Below are positions 37,633 to 47,023 of a DNA stretch of 64,000 nucleotides, piece by piece. The stretch is from an uncultured Alistipes sp. Lineage in GTDB: Bacteria > Bacteroidota > Bacteroidia > Bacteroidales > Rikenellaceae. Made by a program: the position numbers and the translations under genes. The number at the start of each line of letters is the position of its first letter. Positions within the stretch are counted from its first letter, which is position 1. The DNA lies in NCBI GenBank assembly GCA_944321945.1, contig CALUNE010000008.1, forward strand, positions 26,548-90,547, read 5' to 3'. A model generated the notes under the pieces. It was given only the letters and a program-made list of their open reading frames with translations. It ran no database searches and was not told the DNA's origin.

Positions 37633-37950
37633 TCAGGCCAGGTAGTGCTCGGCCATGCTGATGAGAAATCCGAACAGCAGGGCGTTGAACAGAATCAGCG
37701 GAATCGACTTCTGCTCCTTGCCCGAGGCCGCGAAGAGCGTCGGAAGGGTCAGCATCACTGTCACGCCCATGCCGTCGGCCCACCACGGCAGGTAGGGCAG
37801 CTTGCCGTAGAAGACAATTACGCCGGCGAACAGGTAGATCAGAAACGACGCGATGCAACTGCGGGCCGAGAATTTCTGGAAGATCATCGGAATGACCACC
37901 AGGGCTCCGGCGATGGCACCCGTGGCGAGCGACAGGGTAAAGTGGTTCAT
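37633..37950 (-). CDS. Small integral membrane protein, unknown
   Basis: 105 residues with about four hydrophobic segments separated by short turns (G-A-L-V-V-I-P-M-I, F-L-I-Y-L-F-A-G-V, G-M-G-V-T-V-M-L-T-L-P, L-I-L-F-N-A-L-L-F-G). I do not recognise the family. Codon use looks like the neighbours and a terminator lies downstream, so it is probably a real gene. It lies about 50 bp downstream of typA on the same strand and may be cotranscribed with it. A 12-bp sequence (ACCCCGGTCAGG) is repeated at 37610-37637 around its stop codon. Confidence 0.7.
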   Translation of the reverse strand: MNHFTLSLATGAIAGALVVIPMIFQKFSARSCIASFLIYLFAGVIVFYGKLPYLPWWADGMGVTVMLTLPTLFAASGKEQKSIPLILFNALLFGFLISMAEHYLA

Positions 37951-38001
37951 CGTTCGAATGCGCTTTGCTGAATGTCGGGTCGATCGGTTGTCTCCGCCGG
38001 G

Positions 38002-39801
38002 CTATTTGGCTGCGCGTTTGCGGTCGTTTTCGTGGAGCAGGATCTTTCTCAGCCGGATGGCATGGGGCGTCACCTCGACGTATTCGTCCTCCTGGATGTA
38101 TTCCAGAGCCTCCTCAAGGGTGAAGACCTTCGGCGGCACGATCACGGCCTTGTCGTCCGAGCCCGATGCACGCATGTTGGTCAGCTGCTTGGCCTTGGTG
38201 ACGTTCACCGTGATGTCGTTCTGACGCGTGTGCTCGCCGATGACCTGCCCTTCGTAGACCTGATCCATCGGGCTGATGAAGAAGCGTCCGCGATCCTGCA
38301 GCTTGTCGATCGAGTAGGCGTAGGCCGTGCCCGTTTCACCCGAGATGATCGAGCCGTTGGTGCGCATCTCGATGTCGCCGGCCCAGGGTTCGAAATCCTT
38401 GAAGCGGTGGGTCATGATCGCCTCGCCGGCCGTGGCCGTCAGCATGTTCGAGCGCAGTCCGATGATGCCTCGCGACGGGATGTCGAACAGCAGCCGCACG
38501 CGTTCGCCGTCCGACGACATGTCGCGCAGCGTGCCCTTGCGGCGCGTGGTCATGTCGATCACCGTGCCGGAGTACTCCTCGGGGCAGTCGACCGTCAGCT
38601 CCTCGACCGGTTCGCACTTCTTGCCGTCGATCTCCTTGGTGATGACCTGCGGCTGGCCGACCTGCAGTTCGTAGCCTTCGCGGCGCATGGTCTCGATCAG
38701 CACCGAGAGGTGCAGCACGCCGCGTCCGAAGACGTTGAACGAATCGGCTGTCGGGCCGGGCGTCACACGCAGGGCGAGGTTCTTCTCCAGTTCGCGGTCC
38801 AGACGCTCCTTGATGTGGCGTGAGGTGACGTATTTGCCGTCCTTGCCGAAGAAGGGCGAGTTGTTGATCGTGAAGAGCATCGACATCGTCGGTTCGTCGA
38901 TGGCGATCGGGGGCAGCGGCTCCGGGTTGTCGTAGTCGCAGATCGTGTCGCCGATCTCGAATCCCTCGATACCCATGATGGCGCAGATCTCGCCGCACGG
39001 AACCTCGTCGACCTTCTTTTTGCCGAGGCCTTCGAAGACCATCAGGTCGCGGATCTTGCACTTCTGCATCGTCACGCCGTCGCGCTTGGCCAGCGTGACG
39101 TTCTGTCCGGCGTGCAGTGTGCCGCGCGTGAGCTTGCCCACGGCGATACGTCCCGTGTAGGAGGAGTATTCGAGCGAGGTGATGAGCAACTGCGGCGTGC
39201 CCTCGACCTGGGCCGGCTCGGGGATCTCGTCGATGATCGTGTCGAGCAGCGGGACGATCGAATTGGTGCGTTCGTTCCACTTGTGGGACATCCAGCCCTG
39301 TTTGGCCGATCCGTAGATGGTCTTGTAGTCGAGCTGCTCTTCGGTGGCGTTGAGCGAGAACATCAGGTCGAAGACCTGTTCGTTGACCACTTCGGGGCGG
39401 CAGTTGGGTTTGTCCACCTTGTTGATCACCACGATGGGTTTCTTGCCCAGGGCCAGGGCCTTCTGCAGCACGAAGCGCGTCTGGGGCATCGTCCCCTCGA
39501 AGGCGTCGACCAGCAGCAGCACGCCGTCGCACATGTTCAGCACGCGCTCCACCTCGCCGCCGAAATCGGCGTGGCCCGGCGTGTCGATGATGTTGATCTT
39601 GTAGTCCTTGTAGATGACCGAAACGTTTTTCGAGAGGATTGTGATACCCCGTTCGCGTTCCAGATCGTTGTTGTCCAGAATCAGGTCTCCGGTCTGCTGG
39701 TTGTCGCGCAGAATGTGGCCTGCCAGAATCATCTTGTCGACAAGCGTCGTCTTTCCGTGGTCGACGTGGGCAATGATCGCAATATTGCGCAGTTTTTGCA
39801 T
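38002..39801 (-). CDS. typA: Ribosome-associated GTPase TypA/BipA
   Basis: A 599-residue translational GTPase that binds the 70S ribosome and aids large-subunit assembly under stress. The G1 loop is [10 protein letters not shown]2 lies in E-R-G-I-T-I, G3 is D-T-P-G-H-A-D-F-G, and G4 is N-K-V-D-K. Domain II and the EF-G-like domains III and V follow, and the BipA-specific C-terminal domain ends in a basic tail. Length and order are normal. A -7 box lies 20 bp upstream. Confidence 0.97.
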   Translation of the reverse strand: MQKLRNIAIIAHVDHGKTTLVDKMILAGHILRDNQQTGDLILDNNDLERERGITILSKNVSVIYKDYKINIIDTPGHADFGGEVERVLNMCDGVLLLVDAFEGTMPQTRFVLQKALALGKKPIVVINKVDKPNCRPEVVNEQVFDLMFSLNATEEQLDYKTIYGSAKQGWMSHKWNERTNSIVPLLDTIIDEIPEPAQVEGTPQLLITSLEYSSYTGRIAVGKLTRGTLHAGQNVTLAKRDGVTMQKCKIRDLMVFEGLGKKKVDEVPCGEICAIMGIEGFEIGDTICDYDNPEPLPPIAIDEPTMSMLFTINNSPFFGKDGKYVTSRHIKERLDRELEKNLALRVTPGPTADSFNVFGRGVLHLSVLIETMRREGYELQVGQPQVITKEIDGKKCEPVEELTVDCPEEYSGTVIDMTTRRKGTLRDMSSDGERVRLLFDIPSRGIIGLRSNMLTATAGEAIMTHRFKDFEPWAGDIEMRTNGSIISGETGTAYAYSIDKLQDRGRFFISPMDQVYEGQVIGEHTRQNDITVNVTKAKQLTNMRASGSDDKAVIVPPKVFTLEEALEYIQEDEYVEVTPHAIRLRKILLHENDRKRAAK

Positions 39802-39820
39802 AAATGTGTATTTTGTCGTG

Positions 39821-39828
39821 CAAAGGTA
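39821..39828 (-). promoter_or_regulatory. -7 element for typA
   Basis: TACCTTTG on the minus strand, 19 bases upstream of the typA ATG, back to back with the aroB promoter. Confidence 0.7.
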
Positions 39829-39850
39829 ACAATTTCTCCGGAAAATGTAC

Positions 39851-39858
39851 TACATTTG
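39851..39858 (+). promoter_or_regulatory. -7 element for aroB
   Basis: TACATTTG, 24 bases upstream of the aroB ATG. The leader between them is A-rich, as is common for Bacteroidota translation starts. Confidence 0.65.
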
Positions 39859-39882
39859 CTTACTTCTTAAAAAAGTTAAAGA

Positions 39883-40899
39883 ATGAAACCCGCTTTCAAC
39901 GTTCGCAACAGCAGCATGGTATATATCGGATCGGCGGCCGAATTGCTTCCCGATCTGCTCCCGGAGGGGCGTGTGGTCGTCGTTTCCGACGGTACGATCG
40001 ACCGGCTCTATCATCCGTTGCTGGCGCGTTACGACAGCGTGCTGATCGGTCTGGGCGAGAGCATCAAGACGCTGCAGACCGTCGAGACGATCTATCGCCG
40101 GTTCATCGAACTGGGGGTCGACCGTTCGACCTTCGTGCTGGGCATCGGCGGCGGCATCGTTACCGACGTGACGGGATTCGCCGCCTCGACCTACATGCGG
40201 GGACTGAAGTTCGGCTTCGTCTCGACGACCCTGCTCGGACAGGTCGACGCCTCGGTGGGCGGCAAGAACGGCGTGAACATCGACGGGTACAAGAACATGG
40301 CCGGGACCTTCACCCAGCCGCAGTTTGTCGTCTGTGATCCGTCGCTGCTGCGGACCCTTCCCGAACGGGAATTCCGGGCCGGGCTGGCCGAGGTGGTCAA
40401 GGCGGCCATCATTGCCGATCCGGCGTTGTTCGCACGCCTCGAGCAGACTTCGTTCGAGACGTTGCGTCAGGATACGGATCTGCTCTCCGATCTCATCTCG
40501 GCGGCCATCCGCGTCAAGGCCGACATCGTCGAACGCGACGAATGCGAGGCGGGCGAACGCCGCAAACTCAATCTCGGACATACGCTGGCCCACGCCATCG
40601 AGAAGTCGTCGAATCGCATGAATCACGGTGAAGCCGTAGCGGTCGGCACGGCGCTGATTGCCGGAGCGGCCGTGCGGCTCGGGCTGTTGAAGGAGGAGGA
40701 GCGCCAGCGGATCGTGGCCCTGCTTGCACGTCTGGGCTTCGAACTGACCCCGCCGGTTGACATGAAACGCCTGATGAAGGAGATCGGCAAGGACAAGAAG
40801 AGCGAACGGGGATTTCTGCGTATCGTGCTGCCCGTTGCGGTGGGCGACTGTACGGTTCGCAAGATGAGCTCCGAGGAGTTTGCCGCCCTCTTTGCGTAG
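39883..40899 (+). CDS. aroB: 3-dehydroquinate synthase
   Basis: Second step of the shikimate pathway, converting DAHP to 3-dehydroquinate with NAD and a metal. 338 residues, slightly short for the family. NAD-binding G-I-G-G-G-I-V-T-D-V-T-G-F and S-T-T-L-L-G-Q-V-D-A-S-V-G-G-K-N are intact, as are E-V-V-K and the metal-binding G-H-T-L-A-H-A-I-E and N-H-G-E-A-V-A motifs. It is divergent from typA and convergent with the AraC-type regulator; no terminator was seen behind it. Confidence 0.96.
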   Translation: MKPAFNVRNSSMVYIGSAAELLPDLLPEGRVVVVSDGTIDRLYHPLLARYDSVLIGLGESIKTLQTVETIYRRFIELGVDRSTFVLGIGGGIVTDVTGFAASTYMRGLKFGFVSTTLLGQVDASVGGKNGVNIDGYKNMAGTFTQPQFVVCDPSLLRTLPEREFRAGLAEVVKAAIIADPALFARLEQTSFETLRQDTDLLSDLISAAIRVKADIVERDECEAGERRKLNLGHTLAHAIEKSSNRMNHGEAVAVGTALIAGAAVRLGLLKEEERQRIVALLARLGFELTPPVDMKRLMKEIGKDKKSERGFLRIVLPVAVGDCTVRKMSSEEFAALFA

Positions 40900-40952
40900 A
40901 CCGGAGCCGCAGGCTGCAGATTGTCGGGCCCGTGCGGCTGTATTCCTTATTA

Positions 40953-41867
40953 TTATTTGTCTTTTTCGATTTCGACGGTTTCGGCCGAGCGTCCGAACCG
41001 CTGCCGGTAGTGCTGTGGCGACAATCCGCTTTGCGCCTTGAAGAACTTGCCGAACGAGGACTGGTCCGAAAATCCGAGCCTGTCGGCGATCTCCTTGATA
41101 TCCATGTCGGTACTCTCCAGAAAACGGCGGGCCTCGGCGACGAGTAGTCCCGTCAGATGGGCATAGACCGTGTGTCCGGTGGTTCGCTTGACGATGCGCG
41201 AGAGATAGGTCGGCGAGATGTGCAGCGTGTCGGCATAGAATCCGATGTCGTGACGCTGCCGGAAGTGCTCGACGGAGAGGCGTTTGAATTCGCGGAAGAG
41301 CAGATCGGCTCGTTTTACGCTGATCGGCGCGGTTGCCGAGTGGCAGTCGCGGTGGAGGATGTCGGTGACCTGGAGCAGGAAGAGCCCGCACCAGTGGCGG
41401 ACGATTCCCCGCCGGCAACTCGGGAAGGGGGCCATGCCGTCGGCAAAGAGAGCGGCGGTGAGACGGAGGTGGCGCCACGCCTCCGGGTCGGGCCGGAGCC
41501 GGAGCGGACTGCTCGGATCGGGTCGTCGGGCCAATTGGCCGTACATGAGCTGTCCGTCGGGCAGCGTGTCGAAGAAGTCGGGATTCAGTCCGATGGCGAG
41601 CATGCGGAGATCGCTGTCGGCATCGGTCAGCGTGCAGCTGCGGCTCGGCGAGAGAATGAGCAGCTGGCCCGCGGTGAGAAGATGCTCTCCCGTGGCGTCC
41701 GTTTCGCGGATTGTACCGTTTTCAACCATTCCGAAAAAGAATCCGCGTTCGAGTCTCAACCCCTCGCCCGGCACTTCGGATGCCTGGATCATCCGGTATG
41801 AGACCGTTTTGGAGTGGATATCGGTCGGATTGGCCGCAAATTCGACGGGTGGGGTGGACGGTGACAT
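40953..41867 (-). CDS. AraC family transcriptional regulator
   Basis: 304 residues. The N-terminal half is cupin-like (F-F-F-G-M-V-E-N-G, then G-Q-L-L-I-L-S-P) and probably binds a ligand. The C-terminal 100 residues form the double helix-turn-helix, with D-T-L-H-I-S-P-T-Y-L-S-R and E-I-A-D-R-L-G-F-S-D-Q-S-S-F-G-K-F-F-K. A much longer frame upstream is shadow sequence of the divergent gene; the start at 41867 gives a normal length and has a -7 box 22 bp upstream. It is divergent from the membrane/kinase fusion gene, 132 bp away, which is the likeliest target. Confidence 0.92.
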   Translation of the reverse strand: MSPSTPPVEFAANPTDIHSKTVSYRMIQASEVPGEGLRLERGFFFGMVENGTIRETDATGEHLLTAGQLLILSPSRSCTLTDADSDLRMLAIGLNPDFFDTLPDGQLMYGQLARRPDPSSPLRLRPDPEAWRHLRLTAALFADGMAPFPSCRRGIVRHWCGLFLLQVTDILHRDCHSATAPISVKRADLLFREFKRLSVEHFRQRHDIGFYADTLHISPTYLSRIVKRTTGHTVYAHLTGLLVAEARRFLESTDMDIKEIADRLGFSDQSSFGKFFKAQSGLSPQHYRQRFGRSAETVEIEKDK

Positions 41868-41888
41868 GGTTCGGTCTGTTTTCGATTC

Positions 41889-41896
41889 CAAAGGTA
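41889..41896 (-). promoter_or_regulatory. -7 element for the AraC-type regulator
   Basis: TACCTTTG on the minus strand, in the 132-bp region shared with the divergent fusion gene. Confidence 0.65.
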
Positions 41897-41999
41897 CGGT
41901 TTTGTTTTGGATTATACCAATTTCGGTTGCTCCTTTATGATCCGAAATTCGGAAGAAAAAACGAATTTTGCGCCTTGATACAGAATCGAAAACCCGAAC

Positions 42000-43391
42000 A
42001 TGAGAACTGAAAACAGACTGTTGCTCCGACGTTATTTGCTGTTTGTCGTGGCCCTGTTCATCAATGCCTTCGGCATTGCGCTGATTACGAAGGCCCTGCT
42101 GGGCACCTCGCCCATCACGAGTGTCACCTATGTGTTGAGTATGTTCACGCCGCTGACCATGGGGCAGTGGACGATCGTTCTCAACCTGCTCTTCATGCTG
42201 GGCGAGCTGCCCTTCATGACGCGTCAGGATCTGAAGAACGACCGCCGGATTTTTCTGTTGCAGATTCCCGTGACACTCTTCTTCGGCACGTTCATCGACT
42301 GCTCGATGAGTGCTCTTTCCTGGCTCGAACCGCAGGCCTATGCGGCCAAGATCGTCAGCCTGCTTCTGGGCTGCTTCGTGCTGGCCGTCGGCATCGCCTT
42401 CGAGGTGAAGGTCAACGTGGCGATGGCTGCCGGCGAGTACTTCGTGCGGGCCATTTCGCGCCGTCTGCACCGCGAGTTCGGATATGTCAAGCTCGGGTTC
42501 GACGTCACGCTGGTGATTCTGGCCTGCGTGCTTTCGCTCGTCTTCCTGTCGGGCATCTACGGTGTGCGCGAAGGGACGGTCACGGCGGCACTGATCGTCG
42601 GTCCGATCGTCCACTTCATCTCGCCTTTCTACCGCATTCTCGACCGCTGGATCGGTGACGGAGCCGCAGCACCCGCGGCAACCGCCGCTCGGACGGCCGA
42701 TGCCTCGTCGCGTCACGTCGTCATCACCATTGCCCGCGAATACGGCAGCGGCGGTCACCTGCTGGGCGAGAAACTCGCCTCGATGCTGCACATTCCGCTC
42801 TACGACAATCAGTTTATCGGTCTGGCCGCCCGGCGGAGCGGGATGGACGAGGCCTATATCCTTCACAACGAGCAGTCGATCCCGTCGTTCTGGCTCAAAT
42901 GCATCTTTGCCCAGACGAACGGCGCCCGGATGGATCACAGCCTCTCGCCGGAGGATGTGCTGTTCGTGGCCGAGAGCCACATCGTGCAGGAACTGGCTTC
43001 GCGCGAAGCGTGTGTCATCGTGGGGCGCTGTGCCGATTTCGTGTTGCGCGACGATCCCCGGGCCGTGCGGATCTTCTGCTGTACCGATCCCGAGAGTGCT
43101 CGCCGGCGCTGCATCGCGGAGTACGGCATAGCACCCGATGCGGCCGATGCCGAGGTGCGGCGTGTGAACCGCAACCGGAAGACCCACTACGAATACTATA
43201 CGGGCGAACGCTGGGGTGATCCGCACCGGTTCGATCTGACGGTCAATACGGGGCGCGTATCGGTCGAGGATGCCGCTCGCACCGTTGCCGGTCTCTATCG
43301 CGAACGATTGGCGGCTCTTCCGGCCTATCCGGCCCATCCGGTGCCCGGTGCGGCCGTCGCGGCGACAGCTGGCGGGACTTCGAAAGGTTAG
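42000..43391 (+). CDS. YczE/YitT-like membrane protein fused to cytidylate-kinase-like domain
   Basis: 463 residues. Residues about 10-215 hold five to six membrane helices of the YczE/YitT type (I-N-A-F-G-I-A-L-I-T-K-A-L-L-G-T-S-P, then G-Q-W-T-I-V-L-N-L-L). Residues about 235-445 form a cytosolic cytidylate-kinase-like domain with I-A-R-E-Y-G-S-G-G-H-L-L-G as nucleotide loop, Y-D-N-Q-F-I, and C-V-I-V-G-R-C-A-D-F-V-L. The two parts are joined by an Ala-rich linker without a stop or frameshift. Neither substrate is known; this is not the housekeeping Cmk. It is divergent from an AraC-type regulator. Confidence 0.87.
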   Translation: MRTENRLLLRRYLLFVVALFINAFGIALITKALLGTSPITSVTYVLSMFTPLTMGQWTIVLNLLFMLGELPFMTRQDLKNDRRIFLLQIPVTLFFGTFIDCSMSALSWLEPQAYAAKIVSLLLGCFVLAVGIAFEVKVNVAMAAGEYFVRAISRRLHREFGYVKLGFDVTLVILACVLSLVFLSGIYGVREGTVTAALIVGPIVHFISPFYRILDRWIGDGAAAPAATAARTADASSRHVVITIAREYGSGGHLLGEKLASMLHIPLYDNQFIGLAARRSGMDEAYILHNEQSIPSFWLKCIFAQTNGARMDHSLSPEDVLFVAESHIVQELASREACVIVGRCADFVLRDDPRAVRIFCCTDPESARRRCIAEYGIAPDAADAEVRRVNRNRKTHYEYYTGERWGDPHRFDLTVNTGRVSVEDAARTVAGLYRERLAALPAYPAHPVPGAAVAATAGGTSKG

Positions 43392-43483
43392 CCCTCCGGC
43401 CGGTTCCGCCACGGACTGCCGGGCCTCTCTCCACTTGCCCCCCCCTCGAATGCCGGCCGGGCGACGTTCCGTCTAAAATAGAT

Positions 43484-43520
43484 AAAAAACGCAGGAATCC
43501 GTCGGAATTCCTGCGTTTTT
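43484..43520. terminator. Bidirectional terminator
   Basis: ACGCAGGAAT pairs with ATTCCTGCGT with A- and T-runs on both sides, between the convergent fusion gene and malic enzyme gene. Confidence 0.9.
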
Positions 43521-43579
43521 CTGTTTCGGGTCCGGACCGTGCGCGCTCTTCTTTCCGGTGTGCAGACCCTGTAGACGGA

Positions 43580-44860
43580 CTATCTGGCCGTAAGCTTTTT
43601 GAGTTGCTCGGCATAGGCCTCCCAGTCGGTGATCGGGCGGCGTGCGACCCCCGATTCGACGGCGGCACGGGCTACGGCCGTCGAGATGCGCGGCAGCAGC
43701 CGCGGATCCAGGGGCTTGGGAATCAGATAGCTGCGGCCGAACTCCATCTTCTCCACCCCATAGGCTTCGAGAACCGAAGCCGGCACCTCTTCGCGGGTCA
43801 GGTCGGCCAGTGCGTGTGCTGCGGCGAGCTTCATGGCTTCGTTGATCTTCGTGGCCCGCACGTCGAGGGCTCCGCGGAAGATGTAGGGGAATCCCAGTAC
43901 GTTGTTCACCTGATTCGGGTAGTCCGAGCGTCCCGTGGCGAAGATGATGTCCGGACGCGAGGCCATGGCCGTTTCGTAGGCGATCTCCGGATCGGGATTG
44001 GCCAGTGCCATGACGATCGGGTTCTCGGCCATCGTGCGCAGCATTTCGGGCTTGAGCGTATCGGCTTTCGAGACGCCCAGGAAGACGTCGGCCCCCTCGA
44101 CGGCCTCGGCCAGGGTCGAGATCTTGCGCGTGGTGGCGAATTCGCGTTTCATGCGATTGATGTCCTCGCGGTAGATGGTCACCACGCCGTGGCTGTCGCA
44201 GAGGATGACGTTTTCGTGGCGGACGCCCAGTGCCACGAAGAGCTTCGCACAGGCGATGGCGGCGGCACCCGCGCCGTTGACCACCACGTGCAATTGTCTC
44301 AGTTCCTTGCCGGCGATCTTCGCGCCGTTGAGCAGCGCGGCCGACGAGATGATGGCCGTACCGTGCTGGTCGTCGTGCATCAGGGGGATGTCGAGTTCGT
44401 CGCGCAGACGGGTTTCGATCTCGAAGCACTCCGGGGCCTTGATATCCTCGAGGTTGATGCCTCCGAAGGTCGGGGCGATGGCCTTCACCGCCTGGATGAA
44501 GGCTTCGGGATCGGTGGCGTCGACCTCGATGTCGAAGGCATCGATTCCGGCGTAGGTCTTGAAGAGCATGCTTTTGCCCTCCATGACGGGTTTGGCGGCC
44601 AACGGACCGATGTTGCCGAGTCCCAGCACAGCCGTACCGTTCGAGATCACGGCCACGAGGTTGCCCTTGCCGGTATAGGTGTATACGTCGTCGGGGTTAG
44701 CCGCGATGGCGCGCGAGGGGGCTGCCACGCCCGGCGAGTAGGCCAGCGACAGATCGTAGGGGGTTTGATAGGGTTTGGTAGGTACGACGCCGATCTTGCC
44801 GGGTCGACCCTCGCTGTGGTAGCGCAGCGCCGCTTCGTCGAGTTTCGATTTGGTATCCAT
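43580..44860 (-). CDS. Malic enzyme, short form
   Basis: Oxidative decarboxylation of malate to pyruvate with NAD(P). 426 residues: malic domain with Y-S-P-G-V-A-A-P and [17 protein letters not shown], metal-binding E-D-I-K-A-P and H-D-D-Q-H-G-T, then the Rossmann domain ([10 protein letters not shown]). It lacks the phosphotransacetylase-like C-terminal half of the roughly 760-residue MaeB type. NAD versus NADP preference cannot be settled by eye. It is monocistronic with its own -7 box and terminator. Confidence 0.93.
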   Translation of the reverse strand: MDTKSKLDEAALRYHSEGRPGKIGVVPTKPYQTPYDLSLAYSPGVAAPSRAIAANPDDVYTYTGKGNLVAVISNGTAVLGLGNIGPLAAKPVMEGKSMLFKTYAGIDAFDIEVDATDPEAFIQAVKAIAPTFGGINLEDIKAPECFEIETRLRDELDIPLMHDDQHGTAIISSAALLNGAKIAGKELRQLHVVVNGAGAAAIACAKLFVALGVRHENVILCDSHGVVTIYREDINRMKREFATTRKISTLAEAVEGADVFLGVSKADTLKPEMLRTMAENPIVMALANPDPEIAYETAMASRPDIIFATGRSDYPNQVNNVLGFPYIFRGALDVRATKINEAMKLAAAHALADLTREEVPASVLEAYGVEKMEFGRSYLIPKPLDPRLLPRISTAVARAAVESGVARRPITDWEAYAEQLKKLTAR

Positions 44861-44907
44861 CTGTTTGCCGTTTTTCTAAGTCTTTGTTATTTCCAAAGGT
44901 GTAATGG

Positions 44908-44915
44908 CAAATATA
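44908..44915 (-). promoter_or_regulatory. -7 element for malic enzyme gene
   Basis: TATATTTG on the minus strand, 47 bases upstream of the ATG, in an AT-rich intergenic stretch. Confidence 0.65.
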
Positions 44916-44965
44916 GTACAATTATCTCGATAAAAGTAAATTTTTTAGATTTTTTGAAAAATTTT

Positions 44966-45763
44966 TTAGAAATAGAGGCGTACTCCGCCGCCGGCATGGA
45001 ACGTGAGCACTCCGCCCAGATTGAGTTCTGCGCCGTCGCCCACGTCGGGAGCGCTGACCAGAATCAACTCTCCTCCGATTTCGGCCGAGAGACCCAGCCG
45101 GCGGGTTATCATGTATTCGACCGAGACGTGTTCATGGAGCCCCAGACCGCCGCGGCTGGCGTGAGTTTGTCCGTAGCCGCGTGCGTAGCGTCCGTAACCC
45201 GCGCCGACGGCCTCGCGGAAGAGCCAGCGTCGCCCGGCCTGCTGGCGGGCGACGAATTCTGCTGCGAGGTAGTGCAGGCGGGCGGTGCGGGTGATTTCGT
45301 TGCGTCGGGCCGAGATGAAGCCTCCCGAGTAGATTACGCCCGCGCCCAGCCCCCGGCGCGAGGTCCAGTTGTAGCCGGCCGTGAGGTTGACGCCCGTGTT
45401 GAGCGACCCTTCGTCGCTTGCCTTGAAGTGGATGGTCGAGAGGTTGGTCAGATGGCCCACCGTGGCAAAGAAGGTGTGCTGAGACCGGTTGCGGGGTGTG
45501 AGGATCCGTTTCGAGCTGGGTTTGACGGTTGTTTCGCGTGGAGACAGGGTGTCTGCGGATACCTGCCGGACCGTCTCGTCGGTCGTGTATGCGGTGGCCT
45601 TTCCGGCGGTATTTCCGGTCGTGGGGGCTGTCACGGCCGCAACTGTCTGAGATGATTCCGCTGCGGGCGATGCACCCTGGAGCGAGGTGGGGGTGAACAC
45701 TCCGAACAGTCCGCAGATGGCGGCGGTGCACAGAGGGCAGAGAATGCTTTGGGGGGAGCTCAT
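44966..45763 (-). CDS. Predicted outer-membrane beta-barrel protein
   Basis: 265 residues. The N-terminus is hydrophobic and could be an atypical signal peptide; a Ser/Thr/Ala-rich stretch (about 30-95) precedes a small beta-barrel domain (about 97-265) of alternating residues ending in V-R-L-Y-F. The barrel is clearly related to that of the next gene upstream: W-T-S-R, Y-S-G, the segment R-Q-Q-A-G-R-R-W, and G-A-G-Y-G-R-Y recur in order. It is a likely duplicate, of unknown function. It lies 42 bp downstream of its paralogue on the same strand. Confidence 0.75.
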   Translation of the reverse strand: MSSPQSILCPLCTAAICGLFGVFTPTSLQGASPAAESSQTVAAVTAPTTGNTAGKATAYTTDETVRQVSADTLSPRETTVKPSSKRILTPRNRSQHTFFATVGHLTNLSTIHFKASDEGSLNTGVNLTAGYNWTSRRGLGAGVIYSGGFISARRNEITRTARLHYLAAEFVARQQAGRRWLFREAVGAGYGRYARGYGQTHASRGGLGLHEHVSVEYMITRRLGLSAEIGGELILVSAPDVGDGAELNLGGVLTFHAGGGVRLYF

Positions 45764-45805
45764 GGCAATCGGAGATGAAGGGTTTTGTCGGAAGGAGGGT
45801 CAGAA

Positions 45806-46831
45806 TCAGAAGAGGATCCTCAGGCCGCCGCTGATCGTCAGGAGGGTGATTCCGGCCGTGGAGTCTTCATCCGTGGAGAGGGTCTCCTGATTCGGGTAGA
45901 ACGTTCGTAAGCAGGTTGCTCCAAGACCCAGGGCGAAGTGTTGAGAGAGCCGGTATTCGGCCCCGATGTTGAGGTGCGTGCCGAAGCCGTTGATGCTTGT
46001 CGTGATTCCGCGCATCGATTCTCCGTAGGTGGCGTATCCGAAGCCGATCGTCTCGTGCAGATCCCACCGTTTGCCGGCCTGCTGGCGCAGAACGAGTTCC
46101 GGGGCGATGTAGTGGACGTGGAGTTTGATGCGTTCGTCGCTGATGGGGTATTGGTCGTAGTTCACGCCGGAGAAGTAGCCCGAATAACGCAGTCCGACGC
46201 CCATCTGTATCCGCGAGGTCCATTGCAGGGCCGCATTGATGTTCAAACCGGAGCGTGGATTGCCGCTCATGCCGTCGAGCAGTTCCATCTTGCTGAGAAT
46301 CATGCCGTATCCGGCATTGACCGCCACGGTGAAGGGCTTCTGTTCGAAGGCGAGGCCCGGTGTCGGGGCTTGGGGTTGCGGGGCGACGCTCGGCGTCGTC
46401 GAGAAGCCGTGTGCGGCCGTTGTGGTTTCGTAGGGGGTGGTGACGACGCGGCGGGCCGAGTCGCCCAGGCGCAGCATGTCGCCGGCAATCTGGTGGCACG
46501 AGCCGTTGCGCAGCGAGGGGATCAGGTGCCAGGTGATATGCAGACCGTCACCGCCGGCACGGTTGGTGGCCTCCTTGGCCAGTTGTACGACGCTCGTATA
46601 GCCGCAGTTGGTTGCCGTGCCTTCGTCGCGGACCTCGACACGCCCCAGTACTTCGGCATCTGTCGGTACCGAATCGTTCAGGTAGAAAACCTCCACCGCA
46701 GAGCCCGCCGGACGGGCCGGATAGCTCTTCTGGAGCATGGTGTAGACTTTGGGCGCACAGCCGACACTCGACAGCAACAGAAACAGCGCGGCTGTCAGGT
46801 GCGCTGCCGATCGAAAAAATGGGGTATTCAT
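45806..46831 (-). CDS. Lipoprotein with C-terminal beta-barrel-like domain
   Basis: 341 residues with a lipoprotein signal (L-L-S-S-V-G-C-A-P, Cys about 24). An N-terminal domain of about 110 residues (V-E-V-F-Y-L-N-D-S-V-P, then G-D-G-L-H-I-T-W-H) precedes a linker and a barrel-like domain (about 170-341) ending in L-R-I-L-F. The last domain shares W-T-S-R, Y-S-G-Y-F-S-G and R-Q-Q-A-G-K-R-W with the downstream paralogue. Upstream in-frame codons would add a Lys/His-rich stretch before the signal and are rejected. Function unknown. Confidence 0.77.
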   Translation of the reverse strand: MNTPFFRSAAHLTAALFLLLSSVGCAPKVYTMLQKSYPARPAGSAVEVFYLNDSVPTDAEVLGRVEVRDEGTATNCGYTSVVQLAKEATNRAGGDGLHITWHLIPSLRNGSCHQIAGDMLRLGDSARRVVTTPYETTTAAHGFSTTPSVAPQPQAPTPGLAFEQKPFTVAVNAGYGMILSKMELLDGMSGNPRSGLNINAALQWTSRIQMGVGLRYSGYFSGVNYDQYPISDERIKLHVHYIAPELVLRQQAGKRWDLHETIGFGYATYGESMRGITTSINGFGTHLNIGAEYRLSQHFALGLGATCLRTFYPNQETLSTDEDSTAGITLLTISGGLRILF

Positions 46832-46887
46832 GGTTTTGATGGGTTTGTGTTGTCGTTTTTTGTGGTTCTTGGGGTGTGACCACACTA

Positions 46888-46986
46888 TCTCCTTCCCTCT
46901 CTTCCTTCTCTCTTCCCTCTTCTTTTTTTCCTTCTCCTCGCTTTCTCCCCTCTCCTCTTCTCTTCTCCTTGTTTTCTTCTCTCCTT
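46888..46986. repeat. Polypyrimidine/polypurine tract
   Basis: Pure C/T on the plus strand for 52 bases (46888-46939) and again for 30 bases (46941-46970), with a single G between, then a further interrupted tract. It lies in the 192-bp gap between ruvB and the lipoprotein gene, so a transcript from ruvB would be almost all purine here. Such tracts can form triplex DNA or vary by slippage. Confidence 0.8.
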
Positions 46987-47023
46987 GCCTTCTTTTCGTC
47001 TTGCCGCTCTCTCCGGCTCCGGG

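Noticed and set aside
41868-43412. 500-codon upstream extension of the AraC-type regulator
   Set aside because: It is antisense to the membrane/kinase fusion gene, crosses the regulator's own -7 element and makes the protein far longer than the family.
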